Assembly: GCA_002498985.1 (NCBI GenBank)
Contig: DAJO01000042.1
Span: 1 to 62,787, forward strand
Source: Euryarchaeota archaeon UBA257
Lineage (GTDB): Archaea; Thermoplasmatota; Poseidoniia; Poseidoniales; Thalassarchaeaceae
Length of the DNA: 62,787 nt
Direction of reading: 5' to 3'
Shown here in pieces: positions 46,487 through 54,895 of this stretch. The first letter of the stretch is position 1, and each line of letters begins with the position of its first letter. The notes under the pieces were generated by a model. It ran no database searches and had not been told where the DNA came from. It saw nothing but the letters and a program-made list of their open reading frames with translations. The position numbers and the translations under genes are program-made.

Positions 46487-46490
46487 TTAA

Positions 46491-47651
46491 TCAATACTTA
46501 GGGACGCTAGAGTCAACAGTGGAAGCCCACAAGTGTATACCTCCCGATAGGTTGTAAATCTCATTGGAATAATTTCCAGACATTTTAAGAAAATTTGCCA
46601 CCATAGCAGACCTAGCGCCACTTCTACAATAAATTACAATATCTCGATCGTTTGGTATTTCATCAAGTCTCGATGGAACTTCGGTATGATTGATTCTTAG
46701 ATCGGTGTCAGGTAAGGTCACAATTTTTTCTTCTGCTTCTCTTCTCACATCTAGAAAGAAAGGTTTCCATCCATTATTTACTTTTTTTACGTATTCCAAT
46801 GGATTAATTTCTTTCATATTTTCTTCTCTATCAGAGGCATCTAATGATTCTTCCTCCTCTATACCCAATGAACAAGATATCGCTTCTTCGGAGAGTTCTG
46901 TGACTTTTTCTCTTTCTTTATTCGCACTATATCTAAGCTTTCTTATATTCATACTGATAGTATCAATTAATAATAATTCACTATCTAATGTCCCATCTAT
47001 TCCGAGGATAATTTTTAGAACCTCATTAGCTTGAAATGAACCTATAATTCCAGGTAAAACCCCTAAAACTCCTGCTTCTGCACAATTGGGAGCCAACTCA
47101 GGCGGGGGTGCTTTAGGGAATAAATCTCTATAATTTGGACTCCCATTAAGATTGAAAACTGAAACCTGTCCTTCAAATCTGTGAATACTGCCAAAAACCC
47201 ATGGCTTATCTAAAATTTCACAACAATCACTAATTGTATACCTAGTCGAAAAGTTATCTGTCCCGTCTACCACGATGTCAAATTTATCAATTATTTTTTC
47301 CGCATTTTCGATATTTAATCTCTCATCAAATATTTCGATTACAATTTCAGGATTAATTTGATTAATTCTTCTTTTAGCAGATTCTACTTTTAATTCTCCA
47401 ACTGATGAAGTCGAATGGATAATTTGCCTTTGTAAATTCGTAATATCTACTTTATCATCGTCTATTATGCCAATTCTTCCAATTCCGGCTGCAGCTAAAT
47501 ACAACAAAACTGGTGAACCTAACCCCCCGGCTCCAACAACTAGAACTGAAGAAGATTTGATTTTTTTTTGCCCTAACTCTCCTACTTGTGGTAAAATCAG
47601 ATGTCTAGCATATCTTGCTTTCTCATCATTAGTTAAGGTGATTTCAGACAT
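46491..47651 (-). CDS. ThiF/MoeB-like E1 adenylyltransferase fused to rhodanese domain
   Basis: 386 residues. The N-terminal ~240 are an E1-like enzyme that adenylates sulfur carrier proteins: V-V-G-A-G-G-L-G-S-P, D-D-D-K-V-D-I-T-N-L-Q-R-Q, D-G-T-D-N-F, and the Cys in N-C-A-E-A-G-V-L-G. The C-terminal ~110 are a rhodanese domain with active-site Cys in Y-C-R-S-G-A-R-S-A. This is the MOCS3/Uba4-like architecture serving molybdopterin, thiamine or tRNA thiolation. The two CxxC zinc motifs of MoeB are not seen. Start ATG 47651 with GAGGGG upstream. Confidence 0.9.
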   Translation of the reverse strand: MSEITLTNDEKARYARHLILPQVGELGQKKIKSSSVLVVGAGGLGSPVLLYLAAAGIGRIGIIDDDKVDITNLQRQIIHSTSSVGELKVESAKRRINQINPEIVIEIFDERLNIENAEKIIDKFDIVVDGTDNFSTRYTISDCCEILDKPWVFGSIHRFEGQVSVFNLNGSPNYRDLFPKAPPPELAPNCAEAGVLGVLPGIIGSFQANEVLKIILGIDGTLDSELLLIDTISMNIRKLRYSANKEREKVTELSEEAISCSLGIEEEESLDASDREENMKEINPLEYVKKVNNGWKPFFLDVRREAEEKIVTLPDTDLRINHTEVPSRLDEIPNDRDIVIYCRSGARSAMVANFLKMSGNYSNEIYNLSGGIHLWASTVDSSVPKY

Positions 47652-47659
47652 TTTTCCCC

Positions 47660-48589
47660 TCAATGTTGATCTTCAAGCCATTTTTCAGCATCAATTGCCG
47701 CCTGGCAACCCATTCCAGCAGCAGTAATTGCTTGACGATATCTAGTATCTACAACATCTCCTGCTGCAAACACGCCGTTCACACTTGTCATCGTATGTGT
47801 TTTCGCTAAGATATACCCTGCTTCATCAGTTTCTACCTGTTCTTCTAAAAAATTAGTAATTGGTTTATGCCCAATTGCAATGAATGCACCTGTGCATGAT
47901 ATTTCTTCTATACTACCATCTCTAGGATCTTCTAGGACTGCACCACTTAATCCGGTTTCATCCGAAAGCCAACTTCTTACAGTTCTGAACGTCTTAATCT
48001 CAATTTTTGGATTATTTAAGGCTCTTTCATACATTACTTTTGATGCCCTAAAAACGTCTCTTCTATGTAATAATGTCACTTTACTGGCAAATCTCGTTAA
48101 GAATGTGGCTTCCTCCATTGCTGAGTCACCTCCACCTATAACAAGTACCTCTTGCTCGCGGAAGAATGCGCCGTCACAAGTTGCACAGGTACTTATCCCT
48201 CTACCTTTTTGCTCTTCTTCCCCCTCTGCTCCTAGCCAGATTGATTCTGCTCCTGTGCAAATAATCACAGATTTTGAACGAAATTCTTCTCCTTCGACCC
48301 AGACCTTGAACGGTTTTTCAGAAAAATCTACTCGTTCTACATTCTTATCTTGAACTTCTAATCCAAATTTCTCTGCCTGTTCTCTTAATTGAATCATCAT
48401 TTCTGGACCGCCAATACCTTCTGGATATCCGGGGAAATTTTCTATGTCAGAGGTTAGCATTAGTTGGCCTCCTGACATGTACCCAGCGAACATCAATGGT
48501 TCCAATAATGCTCTTGCCGAGTATAGGCCTGCGGTATATCCCGCGGGACCAGAACCTATGATAATCACATTCCGCACTTCATCAGTCAT
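47660..48589 (-). CDS. trxB: Thioredoxin reductase
   Basis: 309 residues. FAD motif G-S-G-P-A-G-Y-T-A, redox-active C-A-T-C in S-T-C-A-T-C-D-G-A-F-F, NADPH motif G-G-G-D-S-A-M-E-E-A with H-R-R-D-V-F-R-A-S-K, and the C-terminal G-V-F-A-A-G-D-V segment. Complete low-molecular-weight thioredoxin reductase reducing thioredoxin or glutaredoxin-like partners. Lies downstream of the flavin synthesis genes, which supply its cofactor. Confidence 0.95.
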   Translation of the reverse strand: MTDEVRNVIIIGSGPAGYTAGLYSARALLEPLMFAGYMSGGQLMLTSDIENFPGYPEGIGGPEMMIQLREQAEKFGLEVQDKNVERVDFSEKPFKVWVEGEEFRSKSVIICTGAESIWLGAEGEEEQKGRGISTCATCDGAFFREQEVLVIGGGDSAMEEATFLTRFASKVTLLHRRDVFRASKVMYERALNNPKIEIKTFRTVRSWLSDETGLSGAVLEDPRDGSIEEISCTGAFIAIGHKPITNFLEEQVETDEAGYILAKTHTMTSVNGVFAAGDVVDTRYRQAITAAGMGCQAAIDAEKWLEDQH

Positions 48590-48669
48590 GAGTCTCGGAA
48601 TGATAGGAATGCTTTGAACATTAACTCGAAGAAAGCACTATTGATTGCTTCAGTTAGGTTTAATGAAAA

Positions 48670-49065
48670 TCATTTTGACATTTTAATTACCGCATTAACC
48701 GCTGATCTTGCATGTGGTTCTAATCTTGGTTCAATATGATGTTTTTCAGCACCAGGACCTATTATTCCTAACCCAATTGATTTATCAAACTTAATTTGTA
48801 ATTCAATAATGGATCTAGTAACTGCCTGACCCATTACTAGCCCATGTTGAGTTTCACCACGTTCAATAATTCCGAGAGCAATTGCTGCATCAACTTCGTT
48901 ATCTTCCAATAGACGATTTAGAGCTAATGGGACTTCCATTGAGCCTGGTACCCAGATAATCTTTGATATTTCTGCTCCATTGATATTAGCTTCATTTTCG
49001 GCATATTCTAGCATTCTTTGAATCTCTTCTTTGTGAAAAGACCCACAAACGGCTGCAATCTTCAT
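48670..49065 (-). CDS. ribH: 6,7-dimethyl-8-ribityllumazine synthase
   Basis: 131 residues, slightly short as in archaea. Motifs: V-P-G-S-M-E-V-P-L-A substrate loop, A-L-G-I-I-E-R-G-E-T-Q-H with the catalytic His of the G-E-T-x-H motif, and G-I-I-G-P-G. Condenses the ribitylaminouracil with dihydroxybutanone phosphate. It shares one base with the end of the riboflavin synthase gene; last of four flavin genes. Confidence 0.92.
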   Translation of the reverse strand: MKIAAVCGSFHKEEIQRMLEYAENEANINGAEISKIIWVPGSMEVPLALNRLLEDNEVDAAIALGIIERGETQHGLVMGQAVTRSIIELQIKFDKSIGLGIIGPGAEKHHIEPRLEPHARSAVNAVIKMSK

Positions 49066-49667
49066 TATTTCACTTCCATACTTTTTCTAATTGTATCTAC
49101 AACGGCTTGAGTGCGTGAATCAATTTCTATATTGACGTAATCTCCTACTTTTTTCCCACCTATCGTAGTAACTCTTAATGTTTCAGGAATAATATGTAAT
49201 GCGAAACTATCTTTACTAACATTCCCTATAGTTAGAGACATACCATCTATCGAGATATATCCTTTTTCGAGAATATAATGCCTTGCATCAGATGGATTTT
49301 CAACTAAAATATCTATCCCTTCTCCTCTATCTTTAATCTGTATTATTTTTGCAGACATTAAAACATGTCCTGATATTATATGTCCACCTAATTCATCTCC
49401 CATCTTTAGAGATCTTTCGATATTTACTGACGAATCAACACTGAGTTTCCCTAAGGTGGTACGACTTAGAGTTTCTTCTATCGCATCGAATTTCACAAGA
49501 TTATTTTCTATTGAAACAACAGTCATACAAACTCCGTCTAGAGCCACACTAGCTCCTATTTCCAGATTATCGTCATATTTATCTAAATCTACTGTAAAGG
49601 TACGAATAAAATCTTTTTCCTCAATCTTAACTATTGGCGCAGTCCCAGACACGATTCCAGTGAACAT
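49065..49667 (-). CDS. ribE: Riboflavin synthase alpha chain, bacterial type
   Basis: 200 residues with two lumazine-binding repeats: the first M-F-T-G-I-V...G-A-S-V-A-L-D-G-V-C-M-T-V, the second G-G-H-I-I-S-G-H-V...Y-I-S-I-D-G-M-S-L-T-I. Dismutates dimethylribityllumazine to riboflavin. Start ATG 49667 matches the invariant MFTGIV. Most archaea use the unrelated RibC protein, so this gene has a bacterial ancestry. It starts one base after the RibL stop codon. Confidence 0.95.
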   Translation of the reverse strand: MFTGIVSGTAPIVKIEEKDFIRTFTVDLDKYDDNLEIGASVALDGVCMTVVSIENNLVKFDAIEETLSRTTLGKLSVDSSVNIERSLKMGDELGGHIISGHVLMSAKIIQIKDRGEGIDILVENPSDARHYILEKGYISIDGMSLTIGNVSKDSFALHIIPETLRVTTIGGKKVGDYVNIEIDSRTQAVVDTIRKSMEVK

Positions 49668-49668
49668 C

Positions 49669-50127
49669 TCAATCTTCCTCGTAGGGCCCGCCGGTTTCAC
49701 CTGACCATAAACTGAGTATTCTTGCAATAATCTTTCTAGTACCATCCAAGTCGTCTGCTAATCCTTCTACACGGATTACTTCCACGTTTCCCCAACCATT
49801 ATTTTCTAATCCAAGTTTTATAGCATCTCTAGAGTGTTTTTGGTCATATCCCAAAGCAATAACATCTGGCTTTACTGAATCTAATATGTCAAAAATAGGT
49901 ATACTTGGAGGATTTCCTACTATGGCTTTGTCGACGGGCTTCAATCCTTCAACCATTCTTCTTCTTAATTCTTGATTAGTTACTGGCTCATGTTTTTGCT
50001 TGCGGACTGTGTCGTCATGAGCAACAACAACAATTAGTTCATCACCTAATGATTTAGCTTGTTCTACATAATGTAGGTGTCCAGCGTGGAGTAAGTCAAA
50101 AACACCAACCGCCATTACTCGAACCAT
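49669..50127 (-). CDS. ribL: FAD synthetase (archaeal RibL)
   Basis: 152 residues, nucleotidyltransferase fold. G-V-F-D-L-L-H-A-G-H-L-H-Y (the HxGH motif), R-K-Q-K-H-E-P-V, R-R-R-M-V-E-G-L-K-P-V-D and the conserved P-D-V-I-A-L-G-Y-D-Q segment. Archaeal RibL makes FAD from FMN with CTP or ATP; glycerol-3-phosphate cytidylyltransferases look similar, but the position within riboflavin genes favours RibL. Start ATG 50127 (MVRVMAVG). Confidence 0.9.
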   Translation of the reverse strand: MVRVMAVGVFDLLHAGHLHYVEQAKSLGDELIVVVAHDDTVRKQKHEPVTNQELRRRMVEGLKPVDKAIVGNPPSIPIFDILDSVKPDVIALGYDQKHSRDAIKLGLENNGWGNVEVIRVEGLADDLDGTRKIIARILSLWSGETGGPYEED

Positions 50128-50161
50128 ACTTTTCACTCTCTATAACAATAATTCTTCCTGG

Positions 50162-50181
50162 CTATTTATTTATTTATTTAT
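50162..50181. repeat. Short ATTT tetranucleotide repeat at the ribB stop codon
   Basis: About four copies of ATTT (50164-50180) span the ribB stop (50170-50172) and the gap before ribL. A change in copy number would change the last residues of RibB. Small and possibly just AT-rich background. Confidence 0.4.
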
Positions 50182-50883
50182 GTTTAAGGCATTAAGTAAA
50201 TCATCGCCAGTAATCATTGGAATGTTGTGTTTAGCCGCATAGGCTCTCGCATCTTTAACGGAAAGTGCACCATCTCCATCAGGTTGAAGCATTTCTGCAC
50301 CTATTGTTGCAGGAACTTGCCCTGCAAGTCTTGCAATAGCTACTGCTAACTCTGTATGTCCTTGCCTAGATTTCAATCCGCCTGGTGATTCTCTGCACAC
50401 AGGAATGTGTCCAGGTGTACGAAACTCATTTCCTAATGCCTTATATGCTTCTTCTCCACTAATTGATTTTTCCATTAATGATCCAGATAATTCACCAAAT
50501 CTTTTCGTAGTCAGTGATCTATCTCTATCGGTAATTCCCGTGTAAGTGTCGCGATGATTTATTGACAAAGTAAATGCTGATCTTGTATCATATTGTAAGT
50601 CATTGGTGATTAGGTGTGATAATACTGGATTATCATTAACTAATTCTTGATGAGTATGTAGATCTTGTAGCCATGGTAAATCAAACATTTGACCTATTTC
50701 ATCGCCGATAGCCAAGAACAGTAATCCTCCACAATCAATCCTCAGACGCCTCATAACTGCTGGAGTTGCAGCCGTTGCTGGCCAAAGTAAGTCAGTTTCC
50801 TTCTCACGAAAGTCAGAGTCAAAAACCATTACTGGTTTGCCTTGTGAAAAAGCCCGAATTGCATCATCTACGGCGTCAGTCAT
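50170..50883 (-). CDS. ribB: 3,4-dihydroxy-2-butanone 4-phosphate synthase
   Basis: 237 residues. Converts ribulose 5-phosphate to the four-carbon unit of riboflavin. Substrate-binding acidic motif D-S-D-F-R-E-K-E-T-D-L, D-C-G-G-L-L, the D-T-R-S-A-F-T-L-S-I-N-H-R-D-T-Y-T-G-I-T loop, F-R-T-P-G-H-I-P-V and the R-Q-G-H-T-E-L-A segment. Single-domain form with no GTP cyclohydrolase fusion. First gene of the flavin cluster, divergent from the sugar kinase. Confidence 0.94.
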   Translation of the reverse strand: MTDAVDDAIRAFSQGKPVMVFDSDFREKETDLLWPATAATPAVMRRLRIDCGGLLFLAIGDEIGQMFDLPWLQDLHTHQELVNDNPVLSHLITNDLQYDTRSAFTLSINHRDTYTGITDRDRSLTTKRFGELSGSLMEKSISGEEAYKALGNEFRTPGHIPVCRESPGGLKSRQGHTELAVAIARLAGQVPATIGAEMLQPDGDGALSVKDARAYAAKHNIPMITGDDLLNALNINK

Positions 50884-50975
50884 GGGTCTCGGAGGGGTTT
50901 CTCATAGGGGTTATTTTCGGTTAAATGATTTATCTGCGGCGGAGGGTTCTCATGTAGATAACACTCGGAGTGCCT

Positions 50976-51836
50976 ATGGATGGTCAATTTGATGTCATAG
51001 TTCCAGTCCGAGTAGATCTATCAGGAGGTTGGACTGATGTCAATCCTTATTGTACAGATTTTGGTGGAGAAGTAATCAATTTTACAATAAATAAATATGT
51101 TAAAGCTACAGTTAATATATTGAAGGAAATCACTTATGATTTCGATATTCCTATAGGTTCAGGATTGGGCACTAGTGGTTCTGTAAATGTGGCCCGTATT
51201 GCACTATTAGGTAAGGATCAAAATCTTTCGTTACATGAAATAGCCGAAGCAGCTTACCAAGAAGAAATTAAGTTAGGAAATAAATGTGGAAGGCAGGACC
51301 AATGGGCTGCAACATTTGGCGGTTTCAATCGATTTATGTTTCACGGTGAAAATGTTGAAATAATGCCATTTGAACCTGCTCGTTCTGCAGTTAAATGGAT
51401 AAAAAAACATCTCTTGATAGCTTATACTGGAATCTCTCATAATTCTGGAGAAATACAAAATCAAGTGTGGTCAAGATATGAATCAGGAGATGAGGAAGTA
51501 ATAGAAGGACTTCATAGAATCCGTCTTACAACTCGAAAATTAGCAGATTCTCTACAAAGAGATCAGAGGCAACATTTTGTAGATTCTCTAAATGAAGTTT
51601 CAAGTGCAATTGACTCCATAGATAAATCAATCAATGCTCCTTTTTTACCTGTGATTCAACCTTTACTAGATGATAGCAGTGTTATGGCTTGGAAAGCTTT
51701 AGGGGCTGGATCAGGAGGATGTGCGGCTATTTTGTGCCATCCATTATACATCAAAAAAGTTAGAGAGAAAATTTCAAAATCAGGTTGGCAATTAATTGAA
51801 TGGGATTATGAAAACACTGGAATTAAGATGAAATGA
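50976..51836 (+). CDS. GHMP-family sugar kinase (HddA/fucokinase-like)
   Basis: 286 residues. N-terminal V-R-V-D-L-S-G-G-W-T-D substrate segment and ATP loop P-I-G-S-G-L-G-T-S-G-S, then the R-Q-D-Q-W-A-A-T-F-G-G-F-N motif typical of heptose-7-phosphate and fucose kinases, and G-A-G-S-G-G-C-A near the C-terminus. About 50 residues shorter than usual because the segment before the ATP loop is reduced. ATG 50976 is preceded by GGAG at 50966-50969; the earlier GTG at 50970 overlaps that site. Substrate not determined; a sugar for surface glycans is plausible. Confidence 0.78.
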   Translation: MDGQFDVIVPVRVDLSGGWTDVNPYCTDFGGEVINFTINKYVKATVNILKEITYDFDIPIGSGLGTSGSVNVARIALLGKDQNLSLHEIAEAAYQEEIKLGNKCGRQDQWAATFGGFNRFMFHGENVEIMPFEPARSAVKWIKKHLLIAYTGISHNSGEIQNQVWSRYESGDEEVIEGLHRIRLTTRKLADSLQRDQRQHFVDSLNEVSSAIDSIDKSINAPFLPVIQPLLDDSSVMAWKALGAGSGGCAAILCHPLYIKKVREKISKSGWQLIEWDYENTGIKMK

Positions 51837-51887
51837 TAGTGAATAAATTGGGCGAAGACTCAAACGTCACTATTCATCCCCAAACTT

Positions 51888-54548
51888 ATGCAATCGACAC
51901 GTCGTAGTCTAACTATTGCAGTTGTATTATTGGTAACATTCAGTTATTTATCCATGTTTGCGACTGCCCAATCAAGTTCTGCTGACAATCACCCTACTAA
52001 TGATGATCCATACATGTATTTCTGGGGTTCTGAGAATTTAGATGATTGCTGGAATAATTTTGACAATCTATCGCAAGGCTCTGCATCGGAAGGTTATGGA
52101 GAGATATTATTCCCTGAAGGTCAAGATGTAGTGGTAGATTTTTCTTGTGAACTACAAACAGGATTTTCTGAAGACTTCATTCTTGAACTTAATGAAACGA
52201 TATCTGTTAGGATGAAATTTAATATTGAATCAGGTAATTGTGGTGGAGCAGAATGTGATTTAACACTGACACTCTTCAGAGGTGATGAAGAGATTTCTCA
52301 GCATACAGAGCCTGCAAACTCAGTCAATAATGGCAACGATTTCACAACTAACTGGGATATTGTTGTAAGTGATTCTTTCCAGAGTTGGTCGAAAGATACC
52401 TCTACAACAATTACAGTTTCTTATTCGGTTCCTGCTGAAGGAGGAGCTCTATGTCAGAGCCCCATTCCAGGTACTCCAGGTGCAGATTGTTCAGGTAGTT
52501 TCCGAATGTACTATTCCGATGAAGGAGGTAGTCCAGGAGATGTATTTGTAGAGTTCCCAATCTTTGTTTCATTGCTAGATTCAGAGGCTAACTTAGGGAA
52601 GACCTCAATTGGCCCGATTTTGTTCATTATTCCTTTCCTTGCAGTAATGGCTCTTTTGGGATGGGTGGCATATCGTGAAGATTGGATGTCAAAACAAGAA
52701 TCTACGGAACCATTTGATATGGGTAATTGGACTTCAAACAGTTTGAACAAAATCAATCCAATAATTTGGGGTCCTGAAGCAATCTCAGGCACTAAAAAAG
52801 CCTCAAAAGAATGGAGAAAAGGTGGAGCATTAACTGAGAATAAAACTCGTAGAGTAGTAACACTTTGTCTGATGTATTTCGCTCAAGGACTTCCTTGGGG
52901 ATTTGCTAGCGTTACATTTGCTGCCTACTTAATTGATAATGGAACTCCAGTCGAAGATATAGCAATATTATTCGCAACAGTAGCTTTACCTTGGACATTT
53001 AAGTGGATTTGGGGCCCAGTTGTAGATGCTATATTTATTGAGAAATATGGTCCTCGTAGGCAGTGGGTACTTTTCGCACAAGCAGGAATGGCATTGACAC
53101 TGGGGAGTTTGATTTTAGTTGACGATCTTAATGAGCAAGTAGATTTAGTAACTAGAGTATTATTTGTTCATAATATATTTGCGTCTCTACAAGATGTAGC
53201 TACTGATGCTTTAGCTGTGGAAATCCTCCAACCTGATGAAGTAGCTAAAGTGAATGGTTTCATGTTTGCTGCCAAGAGGCTTGGAATAATTATTGGAGGT
53301 GCTGGATTAGGGGTTCTCATCGGTATAATTGGTATATCAGGGGTTATTATAGCACAATTATCTCTACTATTACTAATCATGTGGATACCTCTTACTTTGG
53401 TAGAAAAACCAGGAATTAAGTTATTCCCATGGTCAAAAGTAGATGCAATCCTTATTGTTTCAGAAACTAATGAAGAAGTCGTAGATGATAATGAAACAGA
53501 AACTCCTTGGATTGATGAGGAAGAGTTCATGACTGCTAAGAATGTGGGATACAGTGTTTCTGAAGCGAGTATTTCCATCACAGCATTCTTTACAATAATT
53601 GGACTTTCAATATGGTTTACTGGATTTGCTATTGATGTATTTACTATTGATTGGACGTTTGGTGCTGATATAAGGAGGGGCACTAATCCAATTAGTTATG
53701 TCTGTTTATCCATAGCAGTATTACTATTCTCATTTAATTTTGTTATGAAATACTTGGGTAATGAAGATACTATCTTACCTGAGGTTCCCAATCCATTTTC
53801 TGTATTACCTGATGGTACCAAGAATACCGTAGCCAGAACTTCGTTTTATCTTGTCAAAGCATTTTCTGTCAGATCTGCCTTCTTATTAATTGGACTTTGT
53901 CTATTGGCTGATTTGTATTCTTTTGTGCTCCCGATCACATTTGATATCTTCATTAATGGTGCCGGCTGGTCACAACAAAAGTATAATGGAATAGTTGGTG
54001 GAATAGTTGTATTTGGAGCAATGTTTGGTCAGATAATTGGTGGATTCTTGGGTGATCGCTTTGGAACAAGAAGAGTTGCAATGGTCTTCTTTTTGGCACT
54101 TGCTTTCGCAAATGCCAGCCTAGCATTCCTAGAGCCTTTGTGGACTAACACCACCATAATGACAACTTTCCTTATTCTCCAGGCTTTTATTTATGGAATT
54201 GCTTGGATTTGTGTTATATCATTGACCATGAGGCTTACATGGAGCAAAGTTGGTGGAACTCAATTTACTGCATATATGTCATTATTTAATTTATCAGGAG
54301 TATTTGCTTACACTATGACTGGAAGAATGATAGCAATATTTGATTACTCTACGGCGATTTACTTAGGTGCAGTCTTAACTATGGCTACAGTAATAATGTT
54401 GATTTTTATAGATGAAGATGAGACAGACAGAGTTCTAGAAGGGCGAATTAAAGATGGCGAGGTATGGGAAGAAGAAGATCCAGACACAGATCTTGGCGAG
54501 AGGCCAGATTGGTGGAAAGATGAAGATTTGCAACCTTCTACCTCTTAG
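51888..54548 (+). CDS. Secreted-domain fused to PAT/AmpG-type MFS transporter
   Basis: 886 residues. Signal peptide at residues 1-28 (A-T-A-Q-S), exterior beta-rich Cys-containing domain to ~235, one helix near 240-262, then a full MFS carrier from ~325: Y-F-A-Q-G-L-P-W-G-F, W-T-F-K-W-I-W-G-P-V-V-D, L-Q-D-V-A-T-D-A-L-A-V. These are PAT-family motifs of AmpG muropeptide permeases and acetyl-CoA transporters. Soluble acidic loops lie near 530 and at the C-terminus. A large N-terminal ectodomain on an AmpG-like carrier is unusual. Substrate unknown. Confidence 0.85.
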   Translation: MQSTRRSLTIAVVLLVTFSYLSMFATAQSSSADNHPTNDDPYMYFWGSENLDDCWNNFDNLSQGSASEGYGEILFPEGQDVVVDFSCELQTGFSEDFILELNETISVRMKFNIESGNCGGAECDLTLTLFRGDEEISQHTEPANSVNNGNDFTTNWDIVVSDSFQSWSKDTSTTITVSYSVPAEGGALCQSPIPGTPGADCSGSFRMYYSDEGGSPGDVFVEFPIFVSLLDSEANLGKTSIGPILFIIPFLAVMALLGWVAYREDWMSKQESTEPFDMGNWTSNSLNKINPIIWGPEAISGTKKASKEWRKGGALTENKTRRVVTLCLMYFAQGLPWGFASVTFAAYLIDNGTPVEDIAILFATVALPWTFKWIWGPVVDAIFIEKYGPRRQWVLFAQAGMALTLGSLILVDDLNEQVDLVTRVLFVHNIFASLQDVATDALAVEILQPDEVAKVNGFMFAAKRLGIIIGGAGLGVLIGIIGISGVIIAQLSLLLLIMWIPLTLVEKPGIKLFPWSKVDAILIVSETNEEVVDDNETETPWIDEEEFMTAKNVGYSVSEASISITAFFTIIGLSIWFTGFAIDVFTIDWTFGADIRRGTNPISYVCLSIAVLLFSFNFVMKYLGNEDTILPEVPNPFSVLPDGTKNTVARTSFYLVKAFSVRSAFLLIGLCLLADLYSFVLPITFDIFINGAGWSQQKYNGIVGGIVVFGAMFGQIIGGFLGDRFGTRRVAMVFFLALAFANASLAFLEPLWTNTTIMTTFLILQAFIYGIAWICVISLTMRLTWSKVGGTQFTAYMSLFNLSGVFAYTMTGRMIAIFDYSTAIYLGAVLTMATVIMLIFIDEDETDRVLEGRIKDGEVWEEEDPDTDLGERPDWWKDEDLQPSTS

Positions 54549-54572
54549 ATCAAATTGTACCCGATTAATTCC

Positions 54573-54606
54573 TCAGGTTAATTAATAACGTTCTATCAGG
54601 TTAATT
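54573..54606. repeat. Direct repeat TCAGGTTAATT upstream of glutaredoxin gene
   Basis: Identical 11-base copies at 54573-54583 and 54596-54606, 23 bases apart (about two helical turns), ending 17 bases before the glutaredoxin ATG. Candidate operator or activator site; no TATA box is clear beside them. Confidence 0.5.
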
Positions 54607-54622
54607 TACAGGAAGTCTAAAT

Positions 54623-54895
54623 ATGGATAGATTCGTTGAAATTTTAGAAGAATGTAATACTGACTTTCTATTATTTACACAAACAATTTGTGGATACTGT
54701 AACCGAGCAAAGAATGTATTAAATTCTAAGAATCTAACATATTCTGAAATTAACTTTGATCATGAAGATAATTTACGTTCAGAAGTAGTAGGGATTACTG
54801 GTCATCGAACAGTCCCTATTTGTTTTGATATGAGGGGAGAAAAGCCAATCTTTATTGGTGGGTCAGATCATTTAATTGATTATTTCCAGAAGTAA
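54623..54895 (+). CDS. Glutaredoxin
   Basis: 90 residues. Active site T-I-C-G-Y-C-N-R-A, T-V-P cis-proline motif in H-R-T-V-P-I-C-F and the G-G-S-D-H C-terminal glutathione-type motif. Single-domain cytosolic dithiol glutaredoxin; the small-thiol partner in this archaeon is not known. It converges with the esterase gene with no gap. Confidence 0.9.
   Translation: MDRFVEILEECNTDFLLFTQTICGYCNRAKNVLNSKNLTYSEINFDHEDNLRSEVVGITGHRTVPICFDMRGEKPIFIGGSDHLIDYFQK

Noticed and set aside
50162..50181. Phase-variable tetranucleotide repeat
   Set aside because: Only about four copies, at the very end of ribB; likely AT-rich background, kept only as a minor repeat.
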